NCBI GenBank assembly: GCA_002395225.1
Contig: DGWH01000120.1
Span: 2,888 to 17,986 of the forward strand
DNA: 15,099 nt
Direction of reading: 5' to 3'
DNA from: Christensenella sp. UBA4263
GTDB taxonomy: Bacteria; Bacillota; Clostridia; Christensenellales; Aristaeellaceae
Shown: positions 13,014 through 15,099 of the stretch, one piece after another
Layout of the letters: every line of letters begins with the position of its first letter
How positions within the stretch are numbered: the first letter of the stretch is position 1
The notes under the pieces: model-generated
The model's input: only the letters and a program-made list of their open reading frames with translations
Databases searched by the model: none
Told to the model about the DNA's origin: nothing
Program-made: the position numbers and the translations under genes

Positions 13014-13496
13014 ATGAAACGGGTACAATGGGGCATTTTTCTCTTCCTGTTCCTTGTCCCCCTGATGCGGCCCGGCACGGTCCGAAGTGAAAAAATCCCG
13101 GACGAGGAAGGGGCTGCCGAAATCAGCACGCTGACGTTCAGCGCAAAAGACCTGACCGGGGAACCCGCCTTTCTTGACTGGACGCAGGATAGCACGGCAA
13201 TGCAGCTCATTGCCCGCAAAGACGAGACAGGCGAAGTGCGGCTGGCGTTCAATACCTGTCAGTCCTGCGGCGGTTCGCCCTATGCCTGGTTTGAATACCG
13301 GGGAAACAATACCCTGCAATGTCAGAACTGTGGTCAGCCCTTCGCCCTGGACACGGTGGGCATCACCAGGGCGGCGGGATGCAACCCGGTCAGCATAACC
13401 GGATTTGTCGTAGAGGGAGATACGGTGACCGTGCCGCAGAACATCCTGGCGGAAAATGTGTACCTGTTCACGAACTGGAAGAAGACCGATCAATGA
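13014..13496 (+). CDS. DUF2318 family predicted metal-binding exported protein
   Basis: The 160-residue product starts with a signal or anchor segment (MKRVQWGIFLFLFLVPLM) followed by a soluble domain outside the membrane. The domain carries FNTCQSCGG (CxxC), LQCQNCGQPF (CxxC) and a later AAGCNPVSI, the cysteine pattern of DUF2318 proteins, which occur with iron and copper transport genes and probably bind metal or pass electrons. The length is normal for the stand-alone form. The start follows AAAAGGAAG. Its TGA overlaps the ATG of the HMA gene (ATGA at 13493-13496), so the two are translationally coupled. A role in acquiring or handling a soft metal with the downstream SafE-cupredoxin protein is inferred from context. 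Confidence 0.85.
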   Translation: MKRVQWGIFLFLFLVPLMRPGTVRSEKIPDEEGAAEISTLTFSAKDLTGEPAFLDWTQDSTAMQLIARKDETGEVRLAFNTCQSCGGSPYAWFEYRGNNTLQCQNCGQPFALDTVGITRAAGCNPVSITGFVVEGDTVTVPQNILAENVYLFTNWKKTDQ

Positions 13497-13840
13497 GCAC
13501 GCAGAAAAAGACCTGGCATATTGCAGGAATGCATTGTCCCCGCTGCGAAACAGACCTTTTAAGAGCGGTAAAAGACCTGGACGGCCTTTCTTTGTCCAGG
13601 GCCGATTACCGTGCGGGCACGCTGACCGCGCAATGGGATGATAAGCGCCTGCCGGAAGAAAAGCTGGCAGAGTGCATCGCCCAGGCAGGATATGAGCTGA
13701 AGCGTGAAAACAGCAGCGCATTGCGGCGCATCCTGACGCTGCTGTGTCTCATACTGGCGCTTTTGCCCTCTGCCTGCTCTTTGCCCTCACCCCTTTGGAG
13801 GGGATGCTCAGCGCTTTTCCAACAGCCCGCGCAGGAATGA
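13493..13840 (+). CDS. HMA (heavy-metal-associated) domain, N-terminal part of a frameshifted HMA-TauE/SafE protein
   Basis: The frame begins at the ATG overlapping the DUF2318 stop. Residues 5-70 form a ferredoxin-like HMA domain with the metal-binding GMHCPRC loop (MxCxxC), which ligates Cu(I) or a similar ion. A hydrophobic run RRILTLLCLILALL follows, after which the frame turns into non-membrane sequence (PSACSLPSPLWRG) and stops at 13838-13840. At TTTT 13761-13764 one extra T would carry the frame straight into the next gene (LALFALCLLFALTPLEG). The intact protein would then be HMA, transmembrane SafE core and cupredoxin, an architecture I recall from clostridial relatives. If the break is real, an orphan HMA peptide with one membrane segment is made. 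Confidence 0.8.
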   Translation: MSTQKKTWHIAGMHCPRCETDLLRAVKDLDGLSLSRADYRAGTLTAQWDDKRLPEEKLAECIAQAGYELKRENSSALRRILTLLCLILALLPSACSLPSPLWRGCSALFQQPAQE

Positions 13841-14790
13841 CCCTGGGCACACTGTTTCTTGTGCGACTGCTTACCTCTGTGCACTGTGTGGCCATGTGCG
13901 GCGGCATCAACCTGGCCCAGAGCTCCGTATCTGTCCGGTCAGGCAGGCGGATCCGTTCAGCCAATTTGCAGTACAATGCCGGGCGTCTATTGTCCTATAC
14001 CCTGATGGGCGGTATTGTCGGGGTGCTCGGATCTGTCCTGCGCATCAGTACCGCCGTGCAGGCTGCGATTCAGATCATCGCAGCCGTTTTCATGCTGCTC
14101 ATGGCTCTGAATCTGCTGGAACCAGGCGGCCCTCGGGGCATGCTGCCGACATTGCCCGGCGGACTTCGCGCCAGACTGATGGGCAAAGCGCGGAATTCCT
14201 CCCTGTGGATCGGCCTCCTGAACGGCCTCATGCCCTGCGGACCCCTGCAGGTCATGCAGCTGTATGCCCTGTCTGCGGGCAGCTGGACCATGGGCGCGCT
14301 CAGCATGGCCATTTTCTGTCTGGGCACCATCCCGCTGATGCTGGGCATGGGCCTGGTCAGCGGCAAACTGAACCGGCGCTTCGCCAGACCCATGCGCATG
14401 GCATCCGGTGTGCTGGTGCTGGTAATGGGCATGGCTATGCTGACGCGTGGCCTGTCCCTCTCCGGTGTACAATTTAGCCCGACAGCACAGAACATCACGG
14501 CAGATGCAGCCGTGCCCAAATCGACTGTTCAGACGGTACATTCTGAGCTGGAATGGCGGGGTTATCCGGACATCATGGTAAAGGCAGGTCTGCCTGTGCG
14601 CTGGGTGATCCATGCCGCAGAGGGCAGGATCACCGGCTGCAACAATGAGATGGTGATTCCCGCCCTGAACCTGAGGGTTCCGCTGCAGGAAGGGGATAAT
14701 GTGGTTGAATTTACGGCCGCTGAACCCGGCATAATCCCCTATACCTGCTGGATGGGAATGCTGCACGGGTCCATCACCGTGGAAGAATAA
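13744..14790 (+). CDS. TauE/SafE (DsbD_2-like) membrane protein with C-terminal cupredoxin domain
   Basis: The frame codes for 348 residues from its first possible start (GTG 13744). An ATG at 13837 overlaps the HMA stop as ATGA, but homology-like sequence (FALCLLFALTPLEGMLSAFP) extends upstream of it, favouring a frameshifted fusion. The core has about six membrane helices with LTSVHCVAMCGGINL (CxxxC near the membrane) and GLLNGLMPCGPLQVMQLYAL, hallmarks of the SafE/UreH-like branch tied to metal transport. The last 85 residues form a cupredoxin: ITGCNNEMVIP and PYTCWMGMLHGSITVEE supply likely copper ligands (Cys, Cys, Met, His). A role in copper efflux or delivery is inferred. Confidence 0.85.
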   Translation: MSHTGAFALCLLFALTPLEGMLSAFPTARAGMTLGTLFLVRLLTSVHCVAMCGGINLAQSSVSVRSGRRIRSANLQYNAGRLLSYTLMGGIVGVLGSVLRISTAVQAAIQIIAAVFMLLMALNLLEPGGPRGMLPTLPGGLRARLMGKARNSSLWIGLLNGLMPCGPLQVMQLYALSAGSWTMGALSMAIFCLGTIPLMLGMGLVSGKLNRRFARPMRMASGVLVLVMGMAMLTRGLSLSGVQFSPTAQNITADAAVPKSTVQTVHSELEWRGYPDIMVKAGLPVRWVIHAAEGRITGCNNEMVIPALNLRVPLQEGDNVVEFTAAEPGIIPYTCWMGMLHGSITVEE

Positions 14791-14807
14791 TCGGTACGGA
14801 GAGCGAT

Positions 14808-15019
14808 ATGGAGCCATCCGTTGTTAAGGCATGAGCTGTGCCGCCTGCCAGGCCCGGACAGAAAAAGCCGTCGGCAACATGTCGGGCGTGATCAGCGCGA
14901 AAGCGGATCATCTGGCGGGACGGGCCATCGTCAGGTCAGAACGGGGATTAGACGAAGCGCTGCTCCCTCAGGCCGTGGAAGCGGAGGATTATCAGGCAGC
15001 AGGCATACGCCTGCTTTAA
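14808..15019 (+). pseudogene. second HMA domain gene, frameshifted near its start
   Basis: A ribosome binding site (ACGGAGAG) and ATG 14808 open a frame, MEPSVVKA, that stops at 14832-14834. One extra G at 14828-14829 would give MEPSVVKGMSCAACQARTEK and continue to TAA 15017-15019 as an HMA-type domain of about 70 residues with a CxxC loop. Read as it stands, only the shorter frame from ATG 14831 (62 residues, MSCAACQA onward) is available, and it lacks the first strand and a good ribosome binding site. It follows the SafE-cupredoxin gene by 17 bases and is probably the last gene of that operon, a small metal chaperone. Confidence 0.6.
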
Positions 15020-15067
15020 AAAACAGGATGATTCCTGGCGATTTTTAGATGAGACGGAGAATGAACC

Positions 15068-15099
15068 ATGCTGAATCAGTTTTCAAGAACACAGCTCCT
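15068..15099 (+). CDS. tcdA: start of a probable tRNA threonylcarbamoyladenosine dehydratase (TcdA), cut by window edge
   Basis: Only ten codons are visible: MLNQFSRTQL, then the window ends. This opening is characteristic of TcdA proteins (ThiF/E1-like, ATP-dependent cyclisation of t6A in tRNA to ct6A), whose next segment would be a Rossmann GxGGVG motif. ACGGAGAATGAACC precedes the ATG. The call rests on a short segment. Confidence 0.5.
   Translation, partial: MLNQFSRTQL

Noticed and set aside
13757..13766. Programmed -1 ribosomal frameshift between the HMA and SafE frames
   Set aside because: The in-frame heptamer G-CTT-TTG does not fit X-XXY-YYZ, and no clear downstream stimulatory structure was seen; a one-base deletion explains it better.
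13987..14817. Minus-strand frame of 276 codons opposite the SafE-cupredoxin gene
   Set aside because: His/Gln-rich antisense shadow; the plus-strand frame shows clear SafE and cupredoxin motifs.

Overview
The window reads as a chromosomal segment of a gut- or rumen-type Firmicute (class Clostridia). The grounds are the strong AGGAGG-type ribosome binding sites, the TTGACA/TATAAT-type promoters, and the family mix: an Rrf2 regulator, a flavin-binding PNPOx-like protein, a MATE exporter, a DUF2318 protein and a TauE/SafE-cupredoxin protein. Placement within Christensenellales/Oscillospirales-like lineages is only a guess. Most housekeeping-type genes are visibly G+C-rich. The stretch from about 3.3 to 8.2 kb and the ATPase gene at 11.4-12.7 kb are visibly A+T-richer, which suggests separate acquisition.

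Layout. (i) 1-3203, minus strand: a PNPOx-like flavoprotein (cut by the window edge) preceded by an Rrf2 regulator, a secreted protein made of two 119-residue repeats, and a two-domain NTF2/SnoaL-like protein. The gaps hold six copies of an 86-90 bp repeat with a conserved hairpin, and three of these lie in the predicted leader of the rrf2 transcript. (ii) 3232-8227: a gene remnant with a strong terminator, then a 1259-residue exported protein (thrombospondin-3-like calcium repeats, a vWA-like region, a class 3 lipase domain). Near its N terminus this protein carries an internal LPxTG-type sorting signal followed at once by a second signal-peptide-like segment. A DUF3232-like gene follows, interrupted by two in-frame TAG codons. 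(iii) 8291-9580: a gene graveyard with a decayed radical SAM gene, a PfkB sugar kinase fragment split by a 129 bp element with terminal inverted repeats and a 7 bp target duplication, and a truncated GNAT acetyltransferase. (iv) 9628-11165: a MATE exporter behind a sharp promoter embedded in an inverted-repeat operator. (v) 11376-12861: a PtuA/retron-type AAA ATPase without a visible partner gene, plus remnants. (vi) 12885-15099, plus strand: a probable metal-handling operon (DUF2318 protein, HMA domain, TauE/SafE plus cupredoxin, second HMA) followed by the first codons of a TcdA-like gene.

How the parts may work together. The 13-15 kb genes overlap or abut and share Cys-rich metal-binding motifs, which suits copper or other soft-metal handling at the membrane. 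Two of them show a one-base frameshift in a short homopolymer. The radical SAM remnant also shows single-base indels, so assembly error must be excluded before decay is concluded. The strongest candidates for something undescribed are the structured repeat family in transcript leaders, the tandem sorting-signal/signal-peptide module in the lipase protein, and the short inverted-repeat element with a precisely restorable target.
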